A DNA stretch of 64,000 nucleotides from contig SZWC01000095.1 in NCBI GenBank assembly GCA_023375785.1, forward strand, positions 240,235-304,234, given 5' to 3'. This document shows positions 1-11,080 of this stretch, one piece after another; position 1 is the first letter of the stretch, and every line of letters starts with the position of its first letter. Both the position numbers and the translations under genes were made by a program. A model generated the notes under the pieces. That model was not told the DNA's origin and made no database searches. It worked only from the letters and a program-made list of their open reading frames with translations. Source of the stretch: Penium margaritaceum (lineage: Eukaryota; Streptophyta; Zygnematophyceae; Desmidiales; Peniaceae).

Positions 1-1525
1 GAAAATGGCACATGGGTGCTGGTGGACAGACCTGCTAATGCTCAAGTGGTGGGCTCAAAGTGGGTGCTCAGGTTGAAACAGAAGCAAGATAATAGCATTG
101 ACAAGTACAAGACAAGGGTTAAGGCAAAAGGATTCTCACAGTGCGCAGGGTCTGAGTACAATGAGACCTTCGCACCAGTCGCCATGTCTGCCTCTATCAA
201 GACCCTGCTTGCTGCTGTCCTTGCCGCCAAAGACCTTGAGATCCACCAGATGGGTGCGAAGATAGCCTTCCTTTATGGGAAGCTTGACAAGGAGGTGCTA
301 ATGGAGGTATCGGAAGGTGCCAAAGCACCCAAGGGTAAGGTGTGCAAGCTGGTGAAGGCGTTGTATGGTCTGAAACAATTCCCATAGATCTGATACAAGG
401 AGATGGACAGCTTCATGGCTGATATCTTCTTTGCACGTTCCAAGAATGATCCAAGCGTGTACGTGCAGGAGGATGAACGTGGCTTGCTACTTGTGGCGTT
501 GTACGTGGATGATCTTATCATGTGTTCTTCCTTGAAGGAGGCCCTTACGGACCTCAAGAAAAACCTGGCCAGCAGATTTAAGATGAAGGACATGGGACCT
601 CTCGACTACTACCTCGGGATTGTCATCGCAATCGGAAAGCAGACACCATCGAGCTCAACCAAACAAAGTACATCATGGAGGTCTTGAAGTACTACAACAT
701 GGGGACTGCAAGCCCTTCAGCACGCCCATGCCCTCCGACTGCAAGCTCTCCTCCTCCATGTCACCAAGCAACAAGGTAGACCGGTGGGAGATGCAAAACA
801 TTCTGTACCAATCCGCTGTTGGGAGCCTCATGTATGCGATGGTGGGAACGGGACCTGACATTGCTTATGCAATGGGTCAGGTGAGCAAGTTTGTTGCCAA
901 TCTTGGGCCAGAACATTGGCAAGTCATGAAGCGGATTTTTCTCTACCTCAAAAAGACTCGTCACATCGGACTTTGGTTTGGAGGTCTAGAAGGATCAGAC
1001 TTGCTACGACTAACATGCTACACTCACGTGGACTGGGGAGGACGGATTGATCACACGGAGTCCACCTTAGGGGTTGTGTGTCTTCTCAACGGTGGTGCGG
1101 TCTCGTGGGAAAGCACGAAGTAGGATTCCGTCTCGCTTTGTACTGCTGAGGCATAGCACATTGCACTCTGCAAAGTACGTAAGGAAACACAGTGGCTTTG
1201 CAGTTTTCTTGATGAGATCAAGGCACCACAAGAGGAAGCAATTATCATCCACATCGACAACCAAAGTGCAATCGCTATGGCTGAGGATGACATGATCTCC
1301 CGGTGTACAAAGCAAATCAATATTCGGTACCACTACTCACGTGACCTTGTCACCAAGGGTGTAGTGGAGTTGGAGCACGTCGCAACCAAGAAAATGCTTG
1401 CGGAATTCTTGACAAAACCGCTAGATAACAACTTGTATTTTGCAAGTGCTCAAGGAGTCGGCATGGTGGATGCAAGAGATGAGAACGAAAGACCAAGAAA
1501 ATTGACATGCACAAACACAACCTAG
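1..1525 (+). pseudogene. Copia D1 pol 3' part: reverse transcriptase and RNase H (decayed)
   Basis: This is the C-terminal half of a Ty1/copia polyprotein, cut by the window edge. Visible blocks are the RT N-terminal motif KARL-like 'KYKTRVKAKGFSQ', 'YNETFAPVA', 'LYGLKQ' and the active-site 'ALYVDDLIM' near 500-525, then copia RNase H ('YQSAVGSLMYAMV', 'HIDNQSAI') to about 1330. The RT motif A, normally HQMDVKTAFL, reads HQMGAKIAFL here, so the first catalytic Asp is lost. In-frame stops occur at about 385-387, 391-393, 1121-1123 and 1151, and there is a frame change near 640-690. RT starts in frame 1 and RNase H is in frame 2. The family supplies reverse transcription and RNA removal inside virus-like particles; this copy cannot. 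It runs into its own 3' LTR downstream. Confidence 0.9.
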
Positions 1526-1587
1526 AGCTACAGGTTGATGCCAAAGAAAACTACCACAGTAGGTAGCCTAAGGTGAAAGGGAGAGAT

Positions 1588-2259
1588 TGTTTTTCTTCTA
1601 TGCCGCATGGCCACTGCTATTGCTTTACGGACAGGTTGGGCATGCACCGCTCCCTTGGAGTAAGTCCCCCAAACCTTGTTCGTGGTGCAAGTCCAAGCAA
1701 GACACCAGAAGTGTAGCGCAACAAATAGCATGTTGGACTTAAGGACAACATTACCTACAATCAATCCTTCATGTGTGTAGGAGGATTTTGACCTTCCAGC
1801 ATAGGGAAAGTTTCTCATACCTTTCTCCATGCATGAGGAGATTGCGCCAGTTGGCAGTGAGTGGATGCGCCAATTGGCGGAGTCGTGAGGTGGTGTGGAG
1901 TAACCATCCCAAAAGTGCCACTACCCACACACCTTAGAAGCCAGGCCTAGGACTTTATGTACTTGGCTCCTTCCTCATTCTAATTACACAATCTGGCCTT
2001 AGATGCTCCTCACAGAGTAGTCCAACTAAGGAAGACTATAAAGAAGGCATTGGTTGGTCTAAGCCCCAGGAGTTAGTCTTTGACTAGCACCTCGCGCAAA
2101 AGTGACCAAGTGTTAAGTTGACACAGTTGCTAGCAAGTGATGGCCTAGGAATTTCTCAGTGTAGAACCATGATCCTAAGGCTGATATCTTCTCGTAAGGT
2201 GAAATGCTAGGAGCGAGCGGTAGGTGCTATTGTGTCAGCCCTGTTTTCTTGTCCGTTCA
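1588..2259 (+). repeat. Copia D1 3' LTR
   Basis: This follows a purine-rich tract (AAAGGGAGAGA, about 1576-1586) that looks like the polypurine primer for plus-strand synthesis. It begins TGTTTTTC and ends near GTCCGTTCA. Stretches such as 'GGGCATGCACCGCTCCCTTGGA' variants, 'GGTTGGTCTAAGCCCC' and the terminal 'TTGTTTTCTTGTCCGTT' recur in the LTRs at 19518-20279 and 20581-21330, which defines a shared family (D). The exact boundaries are inferred from those alignments by eye. Confidence 0.7.
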
Positions 2260-2423
2260 CCTCAAGCTGGTTGAAACTCTTAAGCTTAAAGCTGTTACAA
2301 GGCGCGCATGCCAATGTGGCCATACCGCGCATATCAAATCTCACCATATCTTGCCTGCATCACTGCTGCAAGACTCTGCTCACGCGGGATCTTAGTTGCC
2401 TCTAGCAATCGCTATATGTCCCC

Positions 2424-3550
2424 TTATTTCACCGACCTGGCCAGCTCTTCTCGTGTGTCCTTATAGGGGATGCAGCCATGGTCATCCTCAAAGACAACGA
2501 GCAGTATTGTGTTGGTGAGAGAGGATACTAAGAGAAGGTTTAACGCAACATCAGGAACATATGATATGCCATGGAAGAGTCCCACTTCAATGCCACACGG
2601 GGTCTCAAACCACATCTCCACAATTCGAATACCCTGAGCATACCAGATCATCACTGAAAGCAATAGGTCAAGGGGGGATTGAGAGCAACTATGAGAACCC
2701 CTCCATGTGGTGCATCATACTCTTGGTCCACCCTGAGTTCTTGTAAAATGCCAAGTGCGCCTTCTCCACCTGTGACATGTCTGACTTTGCCATGAATAGG
2801 CGGTCACGTACCTCCTTGGCCACGTTCACATTGTCAAAGTGGCGCACTCCAGCTTGGTTCCGCTACTGATGCTGCTGACGCTAATGTGACTATTGCTGCT
2901 CTTGCTGTGGAGACTTTTTCTTTTGCTACTACCACTATTGCTCCTCTTGGTCCCTCTTTACCTTGAAATACTCTTTCTGGTAGTGCCCATGTTTTTGGTA
3001 GTAGTGGTATTTGCCTTTCTTCTTGCCTCTGCTACCTAGACACTTAGTGCCGCTCTTGGTTGCATGGACACATTGCCATAAAAGTTGCTTCATTGCTACT
3101 ACCGCTGTTCCGCTTTCCTGCATTCCGGTGTAGTTCTACCCGACCAGGTGCATGCAGATGAAGTGAAGGTCAAGAATTGGCTGACAATCCAACATATCTC
3201 GCACCGTTTTGTAGCTTGTTGGGAGTCCCTTCAGCAAGAGGAGGATGAAGCATATCTCTTTCACAGGGTTCTCGACCGCTTTCAGCTGCTTTTTTAGATC
3301 TTTTGCCATGTGCAAGTACGCCTCCATCCCTTCACCACCCCGCATTTTCAATGACATTGTCTTCTCTTCCAAAAACATGAGGAATGCAAGATCCTTGCTT
3401 GTACTTCTTACAAAACACATCCCACCCCTCCTTTCCAGTAGCCTTGTCACTAACGTACTGAAGGTCCGGGTTGGAGATGCTGTTGACAAGCAACTTGTAG
3501 ACCTGTCTGTCCTTCTTTCTATACTCCTCATACGCTACTCCTCATGTTGT
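2424..3550 (-). pseudogene. Copia E gag-protease fragment
   Basis: Read on the minus strand from 3550 down, it shows a copia gag (UBN2-type) block with 'EGWDVFCKKYKQGS', 'MEAYLHMAKDLKKQLKAVE' and 'LLLLKGLPTSYKTVRDML' (about 3470-3150). A degenerate zinc knuckle follows near 3030-2990 in which Cys residues have become Tyr (YHYYQKHGHYQKE). A protease/pre-integrase stretch ends near 2424 ('GISYVPDVALNLLLVSSL'). No LTR or integrase is seen for this copy. Its right end touches the hAT transposase fragment at about 3550, so it either inserted there or was joined by deletion. Many frameshifts mark it as dead. Confidence 0.75.
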
Positions 3551-4189
3551 AGATGAACTTGCATCTGCTGCATCTTTTTGCAATATCTTCCTAGTCACCA
3601 CTTGTGTTGTGGTGATGCCTTTTGCCTGTGGATTTGGAACTAGCACATCGCCCCTCACCACCTCACATAAGCCCCTCTCATAGAAGAGGAGGCGGGAATG
3701 GATCCCCTCAATGCTGTAGCCGTCAAGCCACATGGGGAGCTTGAGGATGAGGACACGCTCCATCATGTCAAGAGTAGAATTCCACCTTGTCTTCGTGTCA
3801 AGGTGTAGCGACTGGTACTTGACAGCTGCTGCTGTTGCTGCGTTGATGAGTGACTGCTCCCTTTGGGTGCAGCGGTTCACAAATACTACCATTTCATGAG
3901 CCTTAGAGACAATGGTCTCCACCTTGGAATGGCCCATGAGGTCCTTCACTACTAGGTTCATGATGTGACCTAAGGAGCGGATGTGGCCCTCGGGCAGTAG
4001 CGACGACTCAACGCAGGGTATGATGAAGTTGTTAATCATGGCATCATTGGTCGACTCGTTGTTGACCATCAGACAGAACATGCGGTCCAACAACCCCCAT
4101 TGCTTCAGTGCATTTGCCAGCGCATCAAACGTGTTCTACACATTGGGGTTCACTGGTAGCACAGGGAATGAGAGGGCTAGTGTCTTCAC

Positions 4190-4961
4190 CTAAAAGAAAC
4201 AGGAAGCAATGCAAAGAAATGCAATGAACAGGGATTGAAAATGTAGTCAAGAGCATTGAAAATGCCTCGCAGTGCTTCAGATTGCATGGCATTGCATATT
4301 ACAGCAATGCAATACTTTGCATTGCATTGCAACTGGATTACAATAGCCCACCCTCCCATTCCCAATCTGTTCGGTCAATTCCAATCCATGCAATGGCATG
4401 AATTTGCATGGAAATGCAACGAATAATAGCTAGGGAAATGCATGGCAGTGCTTCAGATTGCATGGCATTGCCTAGAACCACAATGCAATGCTTTGCATTG
4501 CATTACATTGCAACTTGGTTACAACAGCCTCCCCCCTCCATGCCATTCTCAATGTGTTTGATCAATGCCAATCCATGCAATGCCATGCATTCTTATGGAA
4601 ATACAACAAAGAATAGTTAGGGAAATGCATGGCAGTGCTTCAGATTTCATGGCATTGCATAAAACCGTGATGCATTGCTTTGCATTGCATTGCATTACAA
4701 CTTGATTTCAACAGCCCCCCTCCCCCCCTCCCATTCCCAATGTGTTTGTTCAATGCCAATCCGTGCAATGCCATGCATTTGCATGAAAATGCATGAGAGA
4801 AAAGCTAGGGAAATGAAAGGCAGTGCTTCAAATTGCATAGTTTTGTAAAGAACGGCAATGCAATGCTTTGCATAGCATTGCATTTCAACTAGATTGCAAC
4901 AACCCCCCCTCCCATTCCCATCAACTACATCTCCCCCCTCCCCCCCGCATTCCATTTAAAC
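4190..4961 (-). other. Inferred intron of the hAT transposase
   Basis: On the minus strand the coding sequence stops matching the hAT family after '...QVYLSVTW', exactly at a GT donor (TGG|GTTTAAA, 4961-4960). It resumes in the same phase after a pyrimidine-rich acceptor (TTTCTTTTAG|GTGAAG, AG at 4191-4190) with 'VKTLALSFP'. The interval is 772 bp with no coding potential and is mostly minisatellite. Intron status is inferred from splice consensus and phase, not from transcripts. Confidence 0.65.
4255..4955. repeat. Minisatellite, ~176-188 bp unit, about four copies
   Basis: The marker AGTGCTTCAGATT or a close variant starts at 4271, 4447, 4634 and 4822, giving spacings of 176, 187 and 188. 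Each unit carries clustered TGCAATGC/GCATTGCA motifs, a CCCCCCTCCCATTCCCAAT tract, and 'TCAATGCCAATCCATGCAATGCC'-like text. The TGCAATGCTTTGCATTGCA core is palindromic, so single strands could fold. The array lies wholly inside the inferred hAT intron. Confidence 0.85.
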
Positions 4962-6217
4962 CCATGTGACTGAAAGGTACACCTGAAAGTCGGTGATCCA
5001 GTGGGCTGTTACTCTAAGGTACTTCAAGCCGTTCTTTCCTTTCCAACCATCGGTTTTGAAATTGATGGCCGACGTCACCTCTACGAGCATCTTCCTGATG
5101 CACTTGCAGAACGCAGTGACAGCAATGATGATTCGCCTACTGATGGTCATGCGGCCGGGGAGGTCTGCTGGGTTTGCATACCAGAAGCCATGCTGCAGCC
5201 AGTTCCTCTCCATGGACAAGAAGCTGTAGTTCTTGTCAATTACGTGCTTCGAGATACAGCTCTGGAAGTAGAGCTTGTTGAAGACAGATCAAACGGCTGC
5301 TAATCCTTGGCCAATGACAGTGTTTCCCGCATTCACTCCCACCGCTGCAACCTGCTCAGCTGCATTGTTCACGGCGTTGACAGTGGCGATCCTCAACTTC
5401 TGCGCTACTTCCAATTCCTTTAGCTCCAGATGTTGCTTTCGGTGCTTGAGGCGCAAATGTTTCCACAAGGCTGAGGTAGTCCCATCGTTGTTGGATATGT
5501 CTTTGGGACATAGGCCGCACTGGGTACGTGGTTCTTTGATGGGGTCCATTTGCTTTGTGAGTTGATTCCAAATAACACTCGGTTCCTTCCCACCTTTGCG
5601 CTTGTCGCCAACTTCTTCCTCGTCTTCATCCTCCTCCACAATCTGTGCAGTCTCTGTGACGGCCGCACTCTCAGCCATGGTACGTCCAACGATGTGTCAA
5701 GCAAAGCCTCTGGTTGAGGCTAACTCCTGGAACCAATTAGCGAGCACAAGTGCATCCTGTGTCTAGCTTTCCCACGATGCGGCTAGCTCCTGGAACCTGC
5801 TAATGCTAGCTCTGGTCATCGACACCGGCGGTGTGGATGGCCAGAGTGGCTCTGGCCATCAACGGCCGACTTATGCCGGCTGTGGCCCAGAGCCGGCATC
5901 AGTTGCCGTAGGTGGCAACCGCTAACATCTATTATCGATTCTGACAGAGCCGTATAGTTTTCTCATCCATGCAAAAAAAATCACTTAGAGTAATGACATG
6001 GCATTTGGGTAGCACAAATAGTTCTAAAGATTGTGGTTTGAATGTAAAAACAAAAAAAGCAAAAATCCATGTACGAACAGGAGTCACAAAAAAGACTTTG
6101 CGGTGTCATTTGATGGCCCTATAGTCGCTAGGTGGGCGGCCATGGACCAACCCAAGCCAAAAATCTTCGTGGATGAATCGGCGATGGAGGATTGCCGATC
6201 TATTTGCCGGTGTCCAC

Positions 6218-6263
6218 ATGCATGCCACCGGTGCACACACAAGCGTGCACCGGTGGCATGCAT
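6218..6263. repeat. Perfect 19-bp inverted repeat, 8-nt loop
   Basis: ATGCATGCCACCGGTGCAC (6218-6236) is exactly complementary to 6245-6263 across the loop ACACAAGC. It may be a decayed MITE or foldback element. No flanking duplication is obvious. Confidence 0.85.
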
Positions 6264-6611
6264 AATTTAGGTGCAAGGTCAATCAATCGTTACACAAAGT
6301 AAATGACTGAGTTGCATAAATAAACGAAACAATAAACGGCAATGGAACATTTGCATAATGAACCAAAAATAATGACAAGAATAAAACATTGGAGTAAAAG
6401 TTGGATAAACTTGGCTGCTATGAGGATATCGCCAGTTCAGTCACCGGCCGTCGCTTAGCCAGTGAACAATCTTCGCAATCTCCTCGCGACGATTGCAAGT
6501 CGGCGGCCGACTTGCAATCACCGATCTGGACAGAGGCGCCGAACAAGCACTCCGGGTTTCCCCCTCACCCCCCACCCCACTCCCCACCCCCCCCCACATA
6601 TCAAAACTCAA

Positions 6612-6690
6612 GGATCCGCGAATCCCAAATTGAACCCGTTTCTAGGATCCGGATTCGCGGATCCGGATCCGGATCCGGATTCGGTTTTGC
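6612..6690. repeat. GGATCC-rich inverted repeat and microsatellite
   Basis: GGATCCGCGAATCC (6612-6625) and GGATTCGCGGATCC (6651-6664) are exact reverse complements. The right arm runs on into a short CCGGAT hexamer repeat to about 6682. No gene is associated. Confidence 0.8.
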
Positions 6691-6704
6691 GGACATGATT
6701 TGCA

Positions 6705-6993
6705 ATGCCTAAGATCCTGTATGCAGCCTTTTGTGACACTAAGTCTAAGTCCAACAGAGAGGCCAGTTACTCTTCCTTTAAGATTGGAACATCAGCACCA
6801 CAAGCCACCCAAGTAAGAGTAATAGAAGCATCTAGGCCTCGAGGAACCCTCATTTACACTGTGGCACAAAACGCGCTAGGGAAAACATCACCTAAGTGCG
6901 ATGCTGAGAGAGCCAAATGGACCGGACTCAGCTAGTCATGTTTGGCTCAGGCAAAGCCTGAGACTATCGTGGTGGCAATCAACATGCCAGAAG
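6705..6993 (+). pseudogene. Copia D2 pol, left fragment (integrase-RT linker)
   Basis: In frame 0 this reads a degenerate copia linker followed by 'AKWTGLS', a TAG stop, then 'AQAKPETIVVAINMPE'. It corresponds to the 'NWTGLSWLCMAQGEPSTVV' segment just before the RT in copia C (about 51800). It ends at 6993, where copia A2 is inserted. The same protein resumes in frame at 18093, after A2 and one copy of the target duplication. Sequence upstream of about 6700 is not copia, so D2 has lost its 5' LTR, gag and most of integrase. Confidence 0.7.
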
Positions 6994-7930
6994 TGTCACC
7001 AAACGACCCCCGGGCGGAGGCAGTTCTAATGTGCACCGATAGGTCTACGCTTGGTGTTCACGGCTTTCTCTGTTTTGGCAGGTGGGTTCTAAGTCTAAGC
7101 GTGAGCTTTTTGGTTGCCTTGCGTTATGTTTCAATTAGTGGAAAGGAGTTGTGAAAAATCACATTTGCGAAGGGAATAACATAGTTTTGTTTTTTTAACA
7201 AGGATATCTAAACATTTGTTGGGCTAGTCATGAGCTCTCCAACGTACCCAACCGTGCACGATTCAAATCACTGTAGCTCCTACTACATAAGCCAAAGCAT
7301 AGCATCCAAAACCAGCTGCTCAATTGGCGGCACAGATCATGTCACCCGTAAAGGCACCCTCACCCATCAAGGACCCATCAAAATTCCATTACGGAGGCAA
7401 AGATGTCCCTATACGTGGTGGCGGTGCCCCTCGCACCTTGGGGGTCTGTTTGGATGAGTTTATCATTGAGTTTGGTGATGGGGATTGATGTGGGTTGAAA
7501 CTTATTCGTGGTCCTCCAGTCGGAATTTTGACAAAGTCCTCGAGTAACAAAAAGTTTTACTTTCTACCGGACACAGAGCCAGAATTTTGGCAAAGTCCCT
7601 TTGTAACAAATTATCTTACTGACATCCGGCGGATCATTCACCCAACGCCTAGGCAACCCATCCGGAAAAAAATTCCTAAGATGGACATTTATTACTCGGT
7701 CTAGTTGATTATTCACCGGCAGTCAAACAGTGGCCGATTCCCAGACCCGCCGCTCACATCCCAACTTTGGAAGCCCATATCTCCCTCGTTACTCGTCCAA
7801 TTCCGGTAAACCAACTTCCACCACATTCCGTGACTCCTCAACTGTGAGGGACAATCCTCCATTTCAGGATCAGAGTAATCCTTGAGCCAGTGAATCGGAC
7901 TACGAGGAATTTCCTCTCTCTGGCCGCTTG
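6994..7930 (-). repeat. Copia A2 3' LTR (truncated)
   Basis: Starts TGTCACCAAACGACCC on the plus strand. It aligns with 17107-18050 and, as reverse complement, with the copia A LTRs (CATGAGCTCTCCAACGTAC, GGTGTTCACGGCTTTCTCTGTTTTGG and 'CGGCGGATCATTCACC' regions). About the first 60-75 bp of the LTR in element orientation are missing, because a deletion joins it straight to the middle of RT at about 7926-7930. Confidence 0.75.
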
Positions 7931-10252
7931 TGCAACTGGCACACCTTGCCCTCCTGCAACTGGCACACCTTGCCCTCCTGCACCTCTACCTCATTTGGCA
8001 CCTCCATGTTGATCTCTTTATCTATGATGCCATTGAGGAAGGCCGTCTTTACGTCCATTTGATGGAGCTCCATATCCTTCGCCACCGCCACCGCAAGCAT
8101 CACCCAAATTCTTGTGAACTTGGCGACGGGAGCAAACGTCTTGTCATCGTAGTTCTTGCTCATATGCTTTGCATATATCTTTGCCACCAGCCGCGCCTTT
8201 TATTTGTCAACCCCACGTTCTTTTGTGAACTTGGTCTTAAAGACTCACTTTGAGCCAATGACCTTGGCATCTTTTGGCTTGTAAACTAGCTCCCATGTAT
8301 TATCTTCCATGATGGTCGCTGGCTCTAATTTGATGGTTGTGTCCCATTGATCCCATTTTGGTTACGGAAGCGCCTCTAACATGGTATTTGGCCCCATTGA
8401 TGCAGCAAGCATGCACCACATCATGCCAATCATTGACCGTTGCTTGCATTGAAGCGCTCTCGATTTGCACTGCCTCCCGCTAAGGTGTGGCAGTTTTGGT
8501 GGCGTATCGTTGCTCTTCCGCAATCCCTCAAACTCTGCATGCTCCGATGAGTCATCCACTGGACGGCTCCCCACGGATCTCTGGAGCTTGGCCAAAATAC
8601 TACCCGAATGGTGAGCACGTCCAATTGATTTTCCACCGACATCCAATGTGAAATCCGTCGGGATTACACACCTTGGCACCCTGAGAGCGTCATTTGCCGT
8701 GTCCTTTTGGTGGATCTCCTCATCAGCCTGATCGTCATTAGAGTCCTCTGAGTTGGCTGCCACCGCTAGTGCACCTTTGGGCTCTGATGCCGCATCCTCG
8801 ACTTTGGAGTCCGCCAGATTGTTCTCGTACTCAAGGAGCTATAACCACTCCCACGTCTTTGGAGAGTCCACCACGTCCACATCGCTGTTACTAATGTAAC
8901 TCTGACATGTCAAACTCAATATCTAAGCTGTGAGTTACCTCCTCGTTGCACATGTTGTACAACCAATATGCTATGCGTACTCTCATAGCCAAGAAAGAGA
9001 TACGACTTTGTCCACGGCTCCACTTTGATGTTGTACCTCTGCCTAGCCTACACCATCGCGTGCACCTTGCAATCGAACACTTTCAGGTGTGCCACTCTTG
9101 GCTTGCGCCCAGTCCAAACATACCGCGGCATCTTTGAGCCGCTCTTCCCCTTTAGCACTACTGTAGGCATGAGTTTGATGGTGTAGCTGGTGGTATGAAC
9201 AGCTTCTATCCAGAAGCTTTGAGGAAATTCCGCATCCACCAACATGATCCATACCATGTTCAGTAGCGTCTGGTTTGCCTACTCTGCCACTCCATTTCAA
9301 TGAGGCAAAAATGGCATAGTTTGTTCCCATCTTACACCCTGCAGCTTCATATACTTGCTACAGCTCACGTACTCTACGTCATTGTTGCTACATAGCGCTC
9401 TAAACTTGTTCCCATCTTACACCCTGCTTAGTCTGCCTCTCCATTGCGGCGACATACTCCTTTAGTCGATCCAAGGTCTTGCCTTTCCTCTTCATGAAGT
9501 ACACGTAGCATTTTTTGTTGTAGTCATCAATGAAAGTGACGTAGTAACACGCGCCGCTCTTTGACACCGTCTTGAATAGTCCACACACACCGTTGTGCAC
9601 AACCTTGAGTATATCTGAGGCGCGATTCACATATCATTCAACGGTTTCTGCTACGCTTTGCCCAAAATGCAAGGCTTGCAATTTCTATGCTTTACTACAT
9701 CAGTTGCCTCTTCCGCACTATTGATGATGAGGCCACATAACAGCTCGCGCGTTGCCATCTCCTTCATGAATGTGGGTGAAGAGCGCCCTAGTTGTCGATG
9801 GTACAACTTCATGTCAACTCCCCCTCCTTTGGTCAGGTCGACGTTACGTTCCTACAAGTGTGCTGAATCTGTGCATATAGGGATCACCTTGGTCTCCACA
9901 ATGTAGAGGCCTCCCTTGCTCTTAGCCTCTAGCATGAGCTTCCCATCACCGTCCTTCTGCACGACTACCCACTTTCTCCTGAAGAGCGCCTTGTATCCCT
10001 TGTCAGTCAAGCGGCTGACACTTAGAATGTTAGCCAAGCCAGGTGCAAGCTCCACGTACTTTATGACTTACTGCAACCGTTTCCAATCAACCCCCATCTC
10101 CACGTCCACGTCTCCTTGGCTAGCCGCCGTCTCGCCCTTGTCATTTGCAACCACCATGGACTTGCTGAACTTGGTGTACTTGATGAACACAACCTTCTCG
10201 GCCTGGGTATGCTCCTCTGCTCCGGATTCAAAGCATCACCGGTTGGCCTTCT
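7930..10252 (-). pseudogene. Copia A2 protease, integrase and partial RT
   Basis: On the minus strand, after the F insertion, the order is a protease remnant ('SGAEEHTQ'-like, about 10220), pre-integrase ('GLANILSVSRLTDKGY', 'GGLYIVETKVIP', 10055-9852), and integrase core ('YYVTFIDDYNKK', 'YVYFMKRKGK', 9630-9400). Integrase C-terminal pieces run to about 8360, and an RT piece has 'DKTFAPVAKFT' and 'HQMDVKTAFLNGI' (8187-7930). The first integrase Asp position reads Gly (VVHNGVCGLF). Frameshifts are frequent. The RT ends after a direct duplication of ~24 bp (EGKVCQL repeated) and then runs into the 3' LTR, so the second half of RT and RNase H are deleted. The protein closely resembles copia A at each block. 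Confidence 0.8.
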
Positions 10253-10898
10253 TGTCAGCTACTGCGCTAACAACTCTCGCAAAGAAGCCGCAAAACCAAA
10301 ACGCTCACAATGGTTTTTAGGCCTTCCTTTGTTGACATGTATCATGAACCCAAACTTAATCATGCATACACTTCACCTTCAAGAGTACTAATACCTTAGC
10401 ATTACATGTCAAGAGGAGCTCTGTCATCAATATCCAAAGAGCATCAAGGAAAGGTTCATTGATCAGCATGCAAGACAATTCCTTTCATAGTTGTCTGCCC
10501 GGTCGTAGAGCTCCAAAGCACATTGTTGGAAAGTAGCCTGAACCAGCCACATCACCAATAGACTCACAATGTGGGCTTGACACATAAGCATCCTAGTGCC
10601 AAGGTGGCAGGCCAACCATGTAGCGTCCAAGAAACTACCAACTTTCTTTCTTAGAAGCTTCCATAGCAAACAAGACGTGCATGCGACCAGGATCAAACTC
10701 ATGATCTCTAACTTGGCCAAATCAACAAAATGGCCAAGGTAACCACTCACACACAGTGCCTACTCACAGGCTATATCTCACATGAGACGGAGGATAGTTG
10801 AGTCACATCACACCAGATCCAAAGGTCATACCTCCACAAGGGGTAGAGCATTCTTGATCCATCCTAAAACACTAAATAAGAGGCAAACATTGTAAACA
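10253..10898 (-). repeat. Copia F 3' LTR
   Basis: This 646-bp copy aligns end to end with 15534-16177: GCTACTG(C/A)GCTAAC at the left, 'TTGGCCAAATCAACAAA(A/G)TGGCCAAGGTAACCACTCA' in the middle, and 'CATACCTCCACAAGGGGTAG' near the right. In element orientation it starts TGTTTACAATG, directly after a purine tract read on the minus strand as GCAAGGGAGGGATT (about 10899-10915), the likely polypurine tract. Confidence 0.88.
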
Positions 10899-11080
10899 AA
10901 TCCCTCCCTTGCACCTTGTGTCATTGAGCATCATCGGTCATCATCACTTCCGTTGACCATGCCGATGCCTTGTCTGCCCGCCTCATGAAGATCCTTGTCG
11001 AGTGGCTTTATAAGCATGTCATCCCCGTTCAACTTGGCACCAACATACTCAAGCTCCACTGGTTGTTTGTAGACCAAATC

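Larger units (their letters stand above)
3556..5678 (-). pseudogene. hAT-family transposase with BED zinc finger, C-terminally truncated
   Basis: The start is the Met at 5678. Exon 1 (5678-4962) encodes an acidic N-terminus, then a BED zinc finger (W at the domain start, CGLC, and the KHRKQH His pair), then the hAT motif 'FKTDGWKGKNG' containing the first catalytic Asp, and 'TAHWI'. Exon 2 (4189-3556) continues with 'LLDRMFCLMVNNESTND', 'GHIMNLVVKD' and 'RWNST'. The second catalytic Asp position reads Asn (VNNES instead of TDNAS). One TGA stop lies at 5286-5288, and a TAG lies early in exon 2. The C-terminal hAT dimerisation domain is absent: the sequence breaks into copia E at about 3550. 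hAT transposases cut and paste DNA with 8-bp target duplications; this copy is inactive. No terminal inverted repeats were identified. Confidence 0.85.
5679..6704. other. Gene-free interval with foldback sequences
   Basis: No coding region is supported. It holds several perfect hairpins. GATGGCCAGAG/CTCTGGCCATC lies at 5836-5846/5850-5860 with a 3-nt loop. ATGCCGGCT/AGCCGGCAT is near 5873-5900. A 19-bp stem lies at 6218-6236/6245-6263. A C-rich run follows at about 6560-6600. It sits between the hAT start and the truncated 5' end of copia D2. Confidence 0.6.

Noticed and set aside
4255-4955. Regular repeats resembling a CRISPR array
   Set aside because: The units are ~180 bp with no repeat-spacer pattern, and they lie in a eukaryotic transposon intron.
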